Position numbers and translations under genes: made by a program
From: Firmicutes bacterium FC7
GTDB taxonomy: Bacteria > Bacillota > Clostridia > Tissierellales > Tissierellaceae
Length of the DNA stretch: 38,909 nucleotides
Direction: 5' to 3'
NCBI GenBank assembly: GCA_022760735.1
Contig: JAKELU010000004.1
Span: 1-38,909 of the forward strand
The notes under the pieces: model-generated
The model's database searches: none
Seen by the model: only the letters and a program-made list of their open reading frames with translations
Told to the model about the DNA's origin: nothing
Shown: positions 16,740 to 28,724 of the stretch, piece after piece
How positions within the stretch are numbered: the first letter of the stretch is position 1
Layout of the letters: the number at the start of each line of letters is the position of its first letter

Positions 16740-17495
16740 TTATAAGAATGCATTCATTACTGCTACAAATCTATTATAGTCATCTAAATATGCATAATGA
16801 CCTGCTCCTTCAAATACTACAAGACCACTATCCTTTATTTCCTTTTCCATAATCTTAGCCATATACAAAGGAGTAGCATCATCATTTTCACCCCATATTA
16901 TTAGGGTTGGTGCCTTTATATCCTTTAACAATGGTCTTAAATTCTCATTTACCACCTTTACTAAAATTTTTCTCATTATTCCAGATGAATTTTGATAATC
17001 ATCTGAACCAAATTTCTTATAAAACTTCTCCATTTTTTCTTCATTACTTAACCAGAAAAATAAATTTGTATATATGTACCTTAAAGTTTTAAAGCTATAA
17101 ACCTTTATGTAATACTTAGGACCTCTCTTTGGTATTAAACCTGCACTATCTATTAATACTATTTTGTCCACTAGTTCAGGATATTTTGAACCCATTATAA
17201 TAGATAATTTACCACCAAATGAATGTCCAATAAAAGTAGCCTTATTAATATTCATCTTATCTAAGAAATCCTTTACTATTTCGGCATACTCAAAAGAACC
17301 TATTGGTTCATTAGGTTCTTGGGATTTTCCAAAGCCGGGTAAATCTAGTGCATAAACTTTATATCTCTTATTTATAATATTTATTATAGGACGCACTGTA
17401 TCAACATTACATCCCCAGCCATGTAGGACTACTATCGGAGAACCTTCGCCTTCTACTATGTAATTTAGATCTAAACCTTTTATATTTACTATCAT
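16740..17495 (-). CDS. alpha/beta-hydrolase fold protein
   Basis: A 251-aa hydrolase. The oxyanion-hole segment VVLHGWGCN is near 22-30, the nucleophile elbow GHSFGG near 91-96 (Ser), the acid in WGENDDATPL near 202-211, and the catalytic His in GAGHYAYLDD near 228-237. A helical lid lies between about 128 and 180. It occupies the place of the carboxylesterase gene found between secG and rnr in Bacillus, so it is probably an esterase of the same conserved neighbourhood; its substrate is unknown. ATG 17495 is preferred, since AAGGA is 8 nt upstream; the ATG at 17504 overlaps that site. Confidence 0.83.
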   Translation of the reverse strand: MIVNIKGLDLNYIVEGEGSPIVVLHGWGCNVDTVRPIINIINKRYKVYALDLPGFGKSQEPNEPIGSFEYAEIVKDFLDKMNINKATFIGHSFGGKLSIIMGSKYPELVDKIVLIDSAGLIPKRGPKYYIKVYSFKTLRYIYTNLFFWLSNEEKMEKFYKKFGSDDYQNSSGIMRKILVKVVNENLRPLLKDIKAPTLIIWGENDDATPLYMAKIMEKEIKDSGLVVFEGAGHYAYLDDYNRFVAVMNAFL

Positions 17496-17589
17496 AAAAG
17501 CCATCCTTAAATATATTCTACTATAATATTTATTAATGATACTTTAAGATTATATCATAATTAAGAAGATTTATACAGTATAAATAGAA

Positions 17590-17616
17590 TTGAAAAAGCC
17601 CCTCTTTTGAGGGGCA
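17590..17616 (-). terminator. terminator of hppA
   Basis: 7-bp GC-rich stem GCCCCTC/GAGGGGC with a 4-nt loop, followed by TTTTTC on the minus strand. Confidence 0.88.
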
Positions 17617-17624
17617 TTTAATTT

Positions 17625-19625
17625 TTAGAATAACATTCCACCGTAGTTTACGAATAGTTGTGCAAATACTACTGCAACTATTGTCATTAATTTAATAAGT
17701 ATATTTAATGATGGTCCTGAAGTATCCTTAAATGGGTCACCAACAGTGTCTCCTGTAACTGCAGCCTTATGAGCTTCACTACCTTTTCCACCATGATGTC
17801 CTTCTTCTATATACTTCTTAGCATTATCCCATGTTCCACCGGCATTTGACATAAAAATAGCCAATAATACACCAGTTACAAGAGAACCTGCTAATAGTCC
17901 ACCTAATGCTTCTGCACCTAATAATAGCCCAATAACTACAGGTACAATAACTGCTAGTAAACCTGGAACTATCATTTCTTTTAATGCAGCTTTTGTACTT
18001 ATATCTACACAATTTGCATAGTCTGGAGTTGCTTTTCCTTCCATTATGCCTGGGATCTCTTTAAATTGTCTTCTTACTTCTTCAATCATACTAAATGCTG
18101 CGTTACCAACAGCACTCATAGTCATCGCAGAGAATAAGAATGGCAACATACCACCTACAAATAACCCTGTAATAGTTGTTGGGTTAGTTAAGTTTATTGA
18201 TTCTAAACCTACTGCTTGTGTATAAGATACGAATAAAGCTAATGCTGTTAACGCAGCAGATCCTATAGCAAATCCTTTACCTACTGCAGCAGTTGTATTA
18301 CCAACTGAGTCTAATTTATCAGTTATCTGTCTTACTTCTTTTGGCAATTCACACATTTCAGCGATACCACCAGCATTGTCAGCGATTGGACCGTAAGCAT
18401 CAACTGCTATAGTCATACCTGCTGTTGAAAGCATACCTACTGCTGCTAGTGCTATACCAAATAATCCTTTTGTTGGATCTATTGCACCACCAGATACAAA
18501 GTAAGCTACTAAAATACCAATACCAATCACGATAATTGGAACTGCTGTTGACATCATACCAACAGATAAACCACCTATTATATTAGTAGAAGATCCAGTT
18601 TCAGATTCTTTAGCTACTTGTTTTACATATTTATAATCACCAGAAGTGTAAATTTCAGTAACTTTAGCGATAATTAGACCAACTACTATACCTGCTAAAA
18701 TAGCAATAAATGGTCTATATGACTTAAGAATAATATTACTAAATATAAAAGCTCCAATCATTGTAATAACTGAACTTGCTAAAGTACCAGAATTTAGTGC
18801 TTTTTGAGGGTCCTTGTCTCCTCTTACAAAATATACAGCTATAATTGATGATAGTACACCTATTGCTGACAAAACTAATGTATATGAAACTCCAGCATTA
18901 CCAAATGCTACTAAACCAAGTGTAATAGATGATACTATTGCTCCTACATATGATTCAAACAAGTCTGCTCCCATTCCAGCTACATCTCCAACGTTATCTC
19001 CAACGTTATCTGCTATAACCGCTGGGTTTCTTGGATCATCTTCTGGAATACCTGCTTCTACTTTACCTACTAGGTCTGCACCTACGTCAGCTGCTTTAGT
19101 ATAAATACCTCCACCAACTCTCGCAAATAGAGCTATTGATGATGCACCTAAACCAAATCCTGTAATTATATTAGGATCTTTAAATACTATGTAGGAAATA
19201 CTAACACCTAAAATACCTAAACCTACAACACACATCCCCATAACTGCTCCACCAGAGAATGCAACGTTTAGTGCTTTTGTCATTCCTGATTCCTTGGCAG
19301 CATTAGCTGTTCTTACGTTTGCTTTTGTAGCAGCCTTCATTCCTACATAACCAGCTAAAATTGAAAAAATTGCACCAAATATGAAACATATCGCTGTCTT
19401 AACATTAATTAATAGTGATAAAACAACAAATAAAACAACAACAAAAATTGCAAGTGACTTGTATTCCCTTGTTAGGAAAGCCATTGCTCCTTCGTGAATA
19501 TAACTACTAATCTCTTTCATTCTGTCATTTCCTGGACTTAGCTTGCTTATCCATGAAATCTTATAGAAAGCAAATATTAAGGCCAGCGCCCCTGCAACTA
19601 GGGCAGCAATTACTGCAAAATCCAT
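17625..19625 (-). CDS. hppA: membrane-bound ion-translocating pyrophosphatase, K+-dependent type
   Basis: A 666-aa, ~16-span membrane enzyme that couples PPi hydrolysis to export of H+ or Na+. The substrate site is seen in [23 protein letters not shown] near 186-208 and [21 protein letters not shown] near 216-236, and again in [15 protein letters not shown] near 622-636. The element DSVGNTTAA (near 446-454) has Ala where K+-independent enzymes have Lys, indicating K+ dependence. Na+ versus H+ specificity is not decided. It is 20 nt behind secG and probably co-transcribed. In an energy-limited fermenter it conserves the energy of biosynthetic PPi. ATG with AAGGAGG upstream. Confidence 0.95.
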   Translation of the reverse strand: MDFAVIAALVAGALALIFAFYKISWISKLSPGNDRMKEISSYIHEGAMAFLTREYKSLAIFVVVLFVVLSLLINVKTAICFIFGAIFSILAGYVGMKAATKANVRTANAAKESGMTKALNVAFSGGAVMGMCVVGLGILGVSISYIVFKDPNIITGFGLGASSIALFARVGGGIYTKAADVGADLVGKVEAGIPEDDPRNPAVIADNVGDNVGDVAGMGADLFESYVGAIVSSITLGLVAFGNAGVSYTLVLSAIGVLSSIIAVYFVRGDKDPQKALNSGTLASSVITMIGAFIFSNIILKSYRPFIAILAGIVVGLIIAKVTEIYTSGDYKYVKQVAKESETGSSTNIIGGLSVGMMSTAVPIIVIGIGILVAYFVSGGAIDPTKGLFGIALAAVGMLSTAGMTIAVDAYGPIADNAGGIAEMCELPKEVRQITDKLDSVGNTTAAVGKGFAIGSAALTALALFVSYTQAVGLESINLTNPTTITGLFVGGMLPFLFSAMTMSAVGNAAFSMIEEVRRQFKEIPGIMEGKATPDYANCVDISTKAALKEMIVPGLLAVIVPVVIGLLLGAEALGGLLAGSLVTGVLLAIFMSNAGGTWDNAKKYIEEGHHGGKGSEAHKAAVTGDTVGDPFKDTSGPSLNILIKLMTIVAVVFAQLFVNYGGMLF

Positions 19626-19645
19626 TTATCTTTCCTCCTTAGTTA

Positions 19646-19870
19646 TTATGCTGCTAATGCAACTGCTGAAATAATAAAAATAATAGCTGACACAACTGTA
19701 ACCTTTTGCAACATAGCTTGCTTACTTGTGCCTCTATTTTTTCCCCATAATGATTCAGGAGAATTTCCACCTATTGTTCCTAAACCTTCTCCATTACTTT
19801 CTTGTAATAATACACTTACTATTAATGAAACACTTGAAATTAATATTAGAATTGAAAAGAATATTGTCAT
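19646..19870 (-). CDS. secG: preprotein translocase subunit SecG
   Basis: A 74-aa SecG of the SecYEG channel: two transmembrane segments (about 3-22 and 54-73) around a loop with LLQESNGEGLGTIGG and the polar SLWGKNRGTSKQAMLQKVT. Length and layout are typical. ATG preceded by GGAGGTG. It opens a unit with hppA and keeps the Firmicutes linkage to downstream rnr-smpB-ssrA. Confidence 0.94.
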   Translation of the reverse strand: MTIFFSILILISSVSLIVSVLLQESNGEGLGTIGGNSPESLWGKNRGTSKQAMLQKVTVVSAIIFIISAVALAA

Positions 19871-19917
19871 TTTTACACCTCCACCTATATTTTATTCTCC
19901 CTCTAGATAACAGTAAC

Positions 19918-19946
19918 ATTTTAACACAGGCATTTTATAAAATCAA
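19918..19946 (-). promoter_or_regulatory. promoter of secG-hppA
   Basis: Minus strand: TTGATT (19946-19941), 17-nt spacer, TAAAAT (19923-19918). Confidence 0.65.
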
Positions 19947-19982
19947 TGAAATTTACATCATATGAGTTCAAGAAATATAAAA

Positions 19983-20014
19983 ACAAAAAAGAGGGTTCAA
20001 TGACCCCCTTTTTA
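19983..20014 (-). terminator. terminator of the glycolytic operon
   Basis: AAAAAGGGGG pairs with CCCTCTTTTTT (one mismatch) around a short loop, ending in T6 on the minus strand, just after eno. Confidence 0.75.
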
Positions 20015-20026
20015 TTCAGTATCAAA

Positions 20027-22896
<2,870 letters not shown>

Positions 22897-22907
22897 AATA
22901 TCCTCCA

Positions 22908-23651
22908 TTAATAGTTAACCAACTTCACAAAGTCATCTGATTTAAGACTAGCCCCACCAACTAATGCACCATCTATGTCGGATTTTTCCATCAATTCCTT
23001 TATATTATTTGGCTTCACACTTCCGCCATATTGAATTCTTATATTTTCTTTTATATCACCATATAGTTCTCCTATGGTTTCTCTAATAAATTTACACATT
23101 GCATTAGCATCATCTGATGAAGCAGTTTTTCCTGTGCCTATTGCCCATATTGGTTCATATGCTATTACAATATTTTCAATGTCTTCTTCAGATATGTCCT
23201 TAAATCCTTTTACAACCTGATTCTTAACTACTTCTTCAGCCTTTTGTGCCTCTCTTTCTTCTAGTGTTTCACCTACACAAACTATTGGCTTTATACCATG
23301 CGCTAATGCTGATTTGATTTTTTTGTTTACAGTGTCATCTGTCTCATTAAAATATTGACGTCTTTCTGAATGACCAATAATACAATATTCCACTTCAAGT
23401 TCTTTTAACATTAGCGGGGATACTTCACCTGTATAAGCGCCATTTTCTTCCCAATGCATATTTTGGGCACCTAGCTTTATATTAGTTCCATCTAATGCTT
23501 CTTTAACATCTCTTATTGCAGTAAATGGCACACATACCACTGCTTCAACATCCTTATTTAGTTCCTGTGATTTTATCCCATTGACAAGCTCTAAGGCATC
23601 TTTAATTGTATTATTCATTTTCCAGTTTCCTGCGATTATAGGAGTTCGCAT
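22908..23651 (-). CDS. tpiA: triosephosphate isomerase
   Basis: A 247-aa TIM-barrel enzyme interconverting dihydroxyacetone phosphate and glyceraldehyde 3-phosphate. Active-site pieces are present: AGNWKMN with Lys (7-13), catalytic His in IIGHSERRQYF near 93-103, catalytic Glu in AYEPIWAIGTGKTAS near 165-179, and phosphate-binding IQYGGSVKPNN and GALVGGASLK. ATG 3 nt after the pgk stop, with AAGGAGG inside pgk. Confidence 0.98.
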   Translation of the reverse strand: MRTPIIAGNWKMNNTIKDALELVNGIKSQELNKDVEAVVCVPFTAIRDVKEALDGTNIKLGAQNMHWEENGAYTGEVSPLMLKELEVEYCIIGHSERRQYFNETDDTVNKKIKSALAHGIKPIVCVGETLEEREAQKAEEVVKNQVVKGFKDISEEDIENIVIAYEPIWAIGTGKTASSDDANAMCKFIRETIGELYGDIKENIRIQYGGSVKPNNIKELMEKSDIDGALVGGASLKSDDFVKLVNY

Positions 23652-23653
23652 AA

Positions 23654-24850
23654 CTAATCCTCCTTTTCTGAAATAGCATCTATTCCTGGTAATATTTTAC
23701 CCTCTAATAATTCTAAGGAAGCACCTCCGCCTGTTGAAACATGTGTTATCTTATCTGCTAAGCCAGCTTTTTCAACCGCTGCAGCTGAATCTCCTCCACC
23801 GATTATAGTAGTTGCATTGCTTTCAGCTAAAGCTTTTGCTATTGCAAATGTACCCTTGCTAAAATTATCCATCTCAAATACTCCCGCTGGTCCATTCCAA
23901 ATAATTGTTTGGGCACCATTGATAATTTCAGTGAACTGGCTAATAGTCTTTTCGCCTATATCTAAACCTTCCATATCATCTGGAATGCTGTCTATATCAA
24001 CAGTATAGAACTCTGTATCATTTTTAAATTCCTTTGCAACTACAATGTCCTGAGGTAATACTAAATTCACATTATTTTTAGCCGCTTTATCCATTAACTC
24101 TTTTGCAAGATCAATTTTATCTTCCTCAAGCAATGATTTACCAACGTTATATCCTAATGCCTTTAGGAAAGTATAAGCCATTCCTCCACATATTAAAATT
24201 GTGTCAACCTTGTTAATTAAATTTTCTATTACACCAATCTTGTCAGATACTTTTGCACCACCCAAAATTGAAACAAATGGTCTATCAGGAGATTCTAAAG
24301 CCTTACCCATTATGGATATTTCCTTTTCAACAAGGAAACCTACTGCAGAAGGCAAGTAAGTAGAAACACCTACATTTGAAGCGTGTGCTCTATGAGAAGT
24401 TCCAAACGCATCATTTACATATAATTCCCCAAGTGATGCAAGATCTTTTGCAAAGCCTTCCTCATTCTTTTCCTCTTCTTTTCTATATCTTGTATTTTGT
24501 AATAAAGCAACGTCGCCTTCTTTTAGATTGAAAATAGTTTCCTTAACGCTTTCTGATACAACTCTATCGTCAGCTGCAAAGACAATATCTTTATTTAATA
24601 GTTCAGATAGTCTTTTTGCAACTGGAGCAAGACTATATTTAGGATTTGGCTCTCCTTTTGGTCTTCCAAGGTGTGACATTAAAATAACCTTTGCACCTTG
24701 TTCCAATAAATAATTAATAGTAGGTAATGAACTTCTTATCCTTCTATCATCAGTAATATTTAAATTTTCATCCATTGGCACATTAAAGTCGCATCTAACA
24801 AGAACTCTTTTTTCTCTATAATCATAATCCTTTAACGTTTTCTTATTCAT
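23654..24850 (-). CDS. pgk: phosphoglycerate kinase
   Basis: A 398-aa two-domain kinase (1,3-bisphosphoglycerate + ADP to 3-PG + ATP). N-terminal [14 protein letters not shown] near 14-27, [10 protein letters not shown] near 59-68, [15 protein letters not shown] near 115-129, [13 protein letters not shown] near 145-157, and the nucleotide-binding [16 protein letters not shown] and [13 protein letters not shown] segments are complete. It is preceded by an intercistronic hairpin behind gap, which may set its level relative to gap. ATG with AAAGGTGG upstream. Confidence 0.98.
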   Translation of the reverse strand: MNKKTLKDYDYREKRVLVRCDFNVPMDENLNITDDRRIRSSLPTINYLLEQGAKVILMSHLGRPKGEPNPKYSLAPVAKRLSELLNKDIVFAADDRVVSESVKETIFNLKEGDVALLQNTRYRKEEEKNEEGFAKDLASLGELYVNDAFGTSHRAHASNVGVSTYLPSAVGFLVEKEISIMGKALESPDRPFVSILGGAKVSDKIGVIENLINKVDTILICGGMAYTFLKALGYNVGKSLLEEDKIDLAKELMDKAAKNNVNLVLPQDIVVAKEFKNDTEFYTVDIDSIPDDMEGLDIGEKTISQFTEIINGAQTIIWNGPAGVFEMDNFSKGTFAIAKALAESNATTIIGGGDSAAAVEKAGLADKITHVSTGGGASLELLEGKILPGIDAISEKED

Positions 24851-24884
24851 ATAATAACCACCTTTACTCTAAACTTAATATGTT

Positions 24885-24908
24885 TAGTCGGGTCAAAGGA
24901 CCCGACTA
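24885..24908 (-). other. intercistronic hairpin between gap and pgk
   Basis: A perfect 10-bp GC-rich stem TAGTCGGGTC/GACCCGACTA with a 4-nt loop, 8 nt after the gap stop. It has no T-run, so it more likely protects the gap 3' end or limits read-through than fully terminates. Confidence 0.7.
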
Positions 24909-24915
24909 TGATGTT

Positions 24916-25920
24916 TTATTTAGTAGCTATTAATTTTGCAAGGTCAACAACTCTATTTGAATATCCCCATTCGTTGTCATACCAAGATACAACCTTAACC
25001 ATATTATCTATAACCATAGTTGATAGAGCATCTACAATTGATGATCTTGGATCACCTATATAGTCTGATGATACTAGAGGTTCTTCTGAATATCCTAAGA
25101 TACCTTTTAATTCTCCTTCACTTGCTTCTTTTAGATATTTATTAACCTCTTCAACAGTTGTTGGTCTGTCTACTTCAAATACTACATCCACCAATGAGCC
25201 TGTTATAACTGGTACTCTTACTGCAAATCCATTTAATTTACCCTTTAATTCAGGTAACACCAATGCTACAGCTTTAGCTGCTCCAGTAGTTGTAGGGATT
25301 ATGTTTTGAGCAGCAGCTCTTGCACGACGTAAATCTTTATGTCTCTTATCTAATGTTTGTTGGTCATTTGTATATGCATGAATTGTAGTCATAAGACCTT
25401 TCTTAACTCCGAAATGTTCAAGCATTACCTTAGCAACTGGAGCTAAGCAGTTTGTTGTACAGGAAGCATTAGATATAACATTGTGTTTTTCTGGATCATA
25501 AAGATGATCGTTTACTCCCATAACTATTGTAATATCTTCGTTTTTAGCAGGAGCTGTAATTATTACCTTCTTAGCTCCAGCTTGAATGTGTTTTTCTAAG
25601 TCTGCTTTTTCTTTGAAAGCTCCAGTTGAATCTATTACTAATTCAACACCTAAGTCCTTCCAAGGAATTTCAGCAGGATCTCTGTGGTTTACTACAGGAA
25701 TTTTCTTTCCATTGATAATAAATCCTTCTTCGTAAACTTCTATTTCACCTTTAAATTGTCTATAAGTTGTATCATATTTGAAAAGATGTGCTAAGTCATT
25801 TAAATTCCCCGATGCATTGATGGCAACTAACTCAAATTCTTTCACATCTTCTTCAAATATAAGTCTTAATACGTCTCTACCTATTCTTCCAAAACCACTT
25901 AAGCCTACTTTCATAGCCAT
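24916..25920 (-). CDS. gap: glyceraldehyde-3-phosphate dehydrogenase, type I (NAD-type)
   Basis: A 334-aa enzyme oxidising glyceraldehyde 3-phosphate to 1,3-bisphosphoglycerate. Rossmann motif GLSGFGRIGRDVLR near 6-19, catalytic Cys in SNASCTTNCLAP near 149-160, catalytic His in TTIHAYTNDQ near 177-186, RRARAAAQNIIPTTTGAAKA near 197-216, and WYDNEWGYSNRV near 314-325. First enzyme gene behind cggR, as in B. subtilis gapA. ATG 25920 has AAGGAGG 7 nt upstream. Confidence 0.98.
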   Translation of the reverse strand: MAMKVGLSGFGRIGRDVLRLIFEEDVKEFELVAINASGNLNDLAHLFKYDTTYRQFKGEIEVYEEGFIINGKKIPVVNHRDPAEIPWKDLGVELVIDSTGAFKEKADLEKHIQAGAKKVIITAPAKNEDITIVMGVNDHLYDPEKHNVISNASCTTNCLAPVAKVMLEHFGVKKGLMTTIHAYTNDQQTLDKRHKDLRRARAAAQNIIPTTTGAAKAVALVLPELKGKLNGFAVRVPVITGSLVDVVFEVDRPTTVEEVNKYLKEASEGELKGILGYSEEPLVSSDYIGDPRSSIVDALSTMVIDNMVKVVSWYDNEWGYSNRVVDLAKLIATK

Positions 25921-25960
25921 ATAAATTCCTCCTTATTTTTAAAAATATTTTATATGATAA

Positions 25961-26980
25961 TTAAATTAATTCCAGTATCTTTAAGGCAGCGCTTTCATCA
26001 GTAACTATTGTCATGTCCTTCCTAATTGAAGTTATAGCTATAATTGATTCCGCTTTTTCTGGACCCCCTGCAACGCCAATTACATTTTTAGTACTTTTGA
26101 ATTTTTCAATAGAAATACCTATAGTTTCATACTCCCATATTTCATTTCCATTTATATCAAAATAATGTCCAAAAGCTTCTGCAACGGCTCCTAAATTGAG
26201 GATCTCCTTAATTCTATCCCCAGGTAAGTTCCTTCTATGAGCCATTGTGTCTGCTCTTCCAATACCAAAAACAAGTAAATTTATATTGTTTATTAGTTCC
26301 ATAGCCTCTTTTACTTCATCATTTTTAATGATTACTTCAAGAGCCTCTTTACCTAGGGAATCTGGAACATTTAATAATCTGTAATTCCCACCTAATTTTT
26401 TTCCTATCTTTGCAGCTATCGCATTTGCTTGAGTTTCTAATTCTCTGCCAAGACCACCCCTTGCAGGTATTACCATGACATCATTAGGAACATCACTTTC
26501 TGGCATTTCTTCTGCAACATTTGCCATAGTATTACCACCGGTAATACCGATAACATCATTAGGTTGGATAAGCTTTAGAATATTACTAGAAGTAATTTTA
26601 CCCATTTCTTTTAAAATTAACTCATCTTCTGATGAATTGCCAGGTACAATAATAATCTTATTTACACCTAATTTCTTCTCTAGTTTATTTTGTAATTCAG
26701 TAATACCCTTTAAACCTTTATATACTTCATTAAGTTCATCTATAAGATGTTTCCCTTTTTTAGTAATATTCATTCCTTTAAGATCAATTTCCAACAGTCC
26801 AAGTTCCTTAAGAAAATTTACTTCATTACGTATTATCCTTTCACCTACATTAAGCTCAGTGGCTAAGGCCCTTCTCCCAATTGGTTGGTGGTAGTAAATC
26901 GTTCTCAATATTAAATATCTCTTTTCTACTATTTCAGTAATTTCAGGGGCAATAACTTTTATTGCTTCTATTAACTCTAT
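25961..26980 (-). CDS. cggR: central glycolytic genes regulator CggR, probable non-canonical ATA start
   Basis: A 339-aa SorC/DeoR-family repressor of the gap operon; the effector in Bacillus is fructose-1,6-bisphosphate. The N-terminal DNA-binding region contains QPIGRRALATELNVGERIIRNEVNFLKEL; the sugar-phosphate domain has DVIGITGGNTMANVAEEM, PARGGLGRE and VFGIGRADTMAHRR. The first standard start (TTG 26908) would cut the N-terminus by about 24 residues. Upstream, the frame is open and reads ELIEAIKVIAPEITEIVEKR, the conserved CggR N-terminus, and an ATA at 26980-26978 lies 7 nt behind GGAGG (26992-26988). No ATG, GTG or TTG is available in that stretch. Full length (339) matches Bacillus CggR (about 340). 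Confidence 0.9.
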   Translation of the reverse strand: MELIEAIKVIAPEITEIVEKRYLILRTIYYHQPIGRRALATELNVGERIIRNEVNFLKELGLLEIDLKGMNITKKGKHLIDELNEVYKGLKGITELQNKLEKKLGVNKIIIVPGNSSEDELILKEMGKITSSNILKLIQPNDVIGITGGNTMANVAEEMPESDVPNDVMVIPARGGLGRELETQANAIAAKIGKKLGGNYRLLNVPDSLGKEALEVIIKNDEVKEAMELINNINLLVFGIGRADTMAHRRNLPGDRIKEILNLGAVAEAFGHYFDINGNEIWEYETIGISIEKFKSTKNVIGVAGGPEKAESIIAITSIRKDMTIVTDESAALKILELI

Positions 26981-27001
26981 ACTATCACCTCCACTGCAAT
27001 G

Positions 27002-27037
27002 GACCTTATTTGTCCCACTAAGCTATTTTTAGTCCCA
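27002..27037 (-). promoter_or_regulatory. CggR operator
   Basis: Minus strand: TGGGAC-N6-TAGC-N4-TGGGAC-N6-GGTC. The B. subtilis CggR site as I recall it is CGGGAC-N6-TGTC-N4-CGGGAC-N6-TGTC, with the same 20-nt period. It lies about 25 nt downstream of the predicted transcription start, where tetrameric CggR could act as a roadblock. Confidence 0.78.
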
Positions 27038-27069
27038 CTTTTGATAAAAAATAAAACCTTTACAATAGT

Positions 27070-27098
27070 ATTATATATTATGTAATTTTCTAAATCAA
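27070..27098 (-). promoter_or_regulatory. promoter of the cggR-gap-pgk-tpiA-gpmI-eno operon
   Basis: Minus strand: TTGATT (27098-27093), 17-nt spacer, consensus TATAAT (27075-27070). Confidence 0.8.
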
Positions 27099-27132
27099 CC
27101 CTATTTTAGATTTTATGACCAAATTATTGCCA

Positions 27133-27175
27133 ACTAAGCAACTACCACTAAAATCTATCGTGTTAGTCGCTTAGT
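27133..27175 (-). terminator. possible terminator of rpoN
   Basis: A 12-bp stem (27175-27164 with 27144-27133) that is complete, with one G-U pair, only in minus-strand RNA, 12 nt after the rpoN stop. No T-run follows, so termination strength is doubtful. Confidence 0.45.
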
Positions 27176-27187
27176 ATCTATTATGGC

Positions 27188-28555
27188 TTATAATCTCTTT
27201 CTTAAATTTGAAGCTGGTATGTTCATTTCTTCCCTATATTTTGCTACTGTTCTTCTAGAAATCTTTGTACCTTTTTCTTTTAATAAATTTGATATCTGCT
27301 GGTCACTTAGTGGTTTCTTAGAGTTTTCTTTTTCTATAATATCCTTTATCATCGATTTCACACTTACAGATGATACGTCTCCCTGGACACTTGAAAGTCC
27401 AGCAGAAAAGAAATACTTTAGTTCATATAACCCCCTTGGTGTTTGCACATACTTCCCATTTGTTGCTCTAGATATAGTAGACTCATGCATTCCTATATCA
27501 TCAGCCACATCCTTTAAGGTAAGTGGAACTAAGGCCTTTTCTCCATTTTCAAAAAAATTATATTGGAATTTAAGTATGGACTCTACTACTTTATAAATCG
27601 TTTGCCTTCGCTGTTCTATACTTCTAATTATCCACATAGCAGAGTTAAATTTGTCCTGTAAAAATTCAGTCGTTTTAGAGTCCCCTCCATCTTTTAATAT
27701 ACTTCTATAGAAATTATTTATCTTTAGCCTTGGACCTGTATAATCATTTACAATAATAATATATTCGCCATCTACAAATTGTATAGTAGCATCTGGTATA
27801 ATATATCTAATATCCGAATTTCCCTTAAACATTCTACCAGGTTTAGGTTCAAGAGTTCTTATAAAATCAAAGGCATTTTGAACTGCTTGAGGACTAAGAT
27901 TGTATTCTTTAGAAATCTTTAATATTCTATTATTTGCAATGTCCTCAAGATGATTTTCAATTAAATTTATGATGATTTCATTTGACATTTCCCCTACTTG
28001 TAATAACAGACATTCCTTTAGATTCCTAGCGCCAACACCTGTTGGCTCAAAAGTTTGTACTAATTCTAACACTTTCTCAACTTTTTCAACACTGATATTA
28101 ATTTGCTCGGCTATTTCTTCTGTTGCCATAGTCATATAGCCATTATCATCTATGTTATTAATTAAATATTCAGCTATTTTACGGTCTAAATCGCCTATCT
28201 TTAGTACACTTAGCTGAGACATTAAGTGTTCTCTTAAAGTAGGATCATAGCTTATATACGCCTCTATATTTTTATTCTCATGATTTTTATCTATTTGTTG
28301 CCTATAGCTGATATCATCATATTTTTCAGCAAAATCCTTCCAATCAAATTCCGGCTCGTTAGTATCTATTGTGACACTCTCAAAATCCCCTGTAGCTCTT
28401 TCCATCTCCAGCATGGGATTCTCTTGCAATTCTTTTGTTAGATACTCATTTAGCTCTAGACTATTATATTGGAGCAATTGAATAGCTTGCCTTAATTCTG
28501 GTGTTAGTATTAACTTTTGGGTTTGTTCTAGGTTAAGATTGTAACTAAGCTTCAA
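27188..28555 (-). CDS. rpoN: RNA polymerase sigma-54 factor
   Basis: A 455-aa sigma-54. Region I is Gln/Leu-rich (LEQTQKLILTPELRQAIQLL near 9-28), followed by an acidic spacer (FDWKDFAEKYDD). The core-binding and middle region runs from about 95 to 300, the HTH is in LKDVADDIGMHESTISRATNGKY near 345-370, and the RpoN box is ISRRTVAKYREEMNIP near 433-448. It directs transcription from -24/-12 promoters with enhancer-binding proteins, none of which are in the window. Start TTG 28555, with AGGAG upstream. Placement just before cggR is common in Clostridia. I saw no -24/-12 site by eye, but did not scan exhaustively. Confidence 0.96.
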   Translation of the reverse strand: MKLSYNLNLEQTQKLILTPELRQAIQLLQYNSLELNEYLTKELQENPMLEMERATGDFESVTIDTNEPEFDWKDFAEKYDDISYRQQIDKNHENKNIEAYISYDPTLREHLMSQLSVLKIGDLDRKIAEYLINNIDDNGYMTMATEEIAEQINISVEKVEKVLELVQTFEPTGVGARNLKECLLLQVGEMSNEIIINLIENHLEDIANNRILKISKEYNLSPQAVQNAFDFIRTLEPKPGRMFKGNSDIRYIIPDATIQFVDGEYIIIVNDYTGPRLKINNFYRSILKDGGDSKTTEFLQDKFNSAMWIIRSIEQRRQTIYKVVESILKFQYNFFENGEKALVPLTLKDVADDIGMHESTISRATNGKYVQTPRGLYELKYFFSAGLSSVQGDVSSVSVKSMIKDIIEKENSKKPLSDQQISNLLKEKGTKISRRTVAKYREEMNIPASNLRKRL

Positions 28556-28637
28556 TTAACTCACACTCCTCTAGTAATATTATATCAGAAGGATTTTAGT
28601 AATGAAAGCATTTGCAACAGCATAACTTATGCTAAGA

Positions 28638-28679
28638 AATAGAAAAGCTCGAAATTCCACACTTTGAAAATTTCGAGCT
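28638..28679 (-). terminator. terminator of the bmp-nup operon
   Basis: 11-bp stem AGCTCGAAATT/AATTTCGAGCT, then TTTTCTATTTC on the minus strand, about 45 nt after the nupQ stop. Confidence 0.85.
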
Positions 28680-28724
28680 AGTAATTTTTATATTATTAGT
28701 TTCATTATAATGTATCAATAGTCA

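Noticed and set aside
26475-26894. 139-aa plus-strand frame
   Set aside because: Antisense shadow of cggR, without a ribosome-binding site or a family resemblance.
27183-27596. 137-aa plus-strand frame
   Set aside because: Antisense to the conserved C-terminal part of rpoN; hydrophobic shadow composition.
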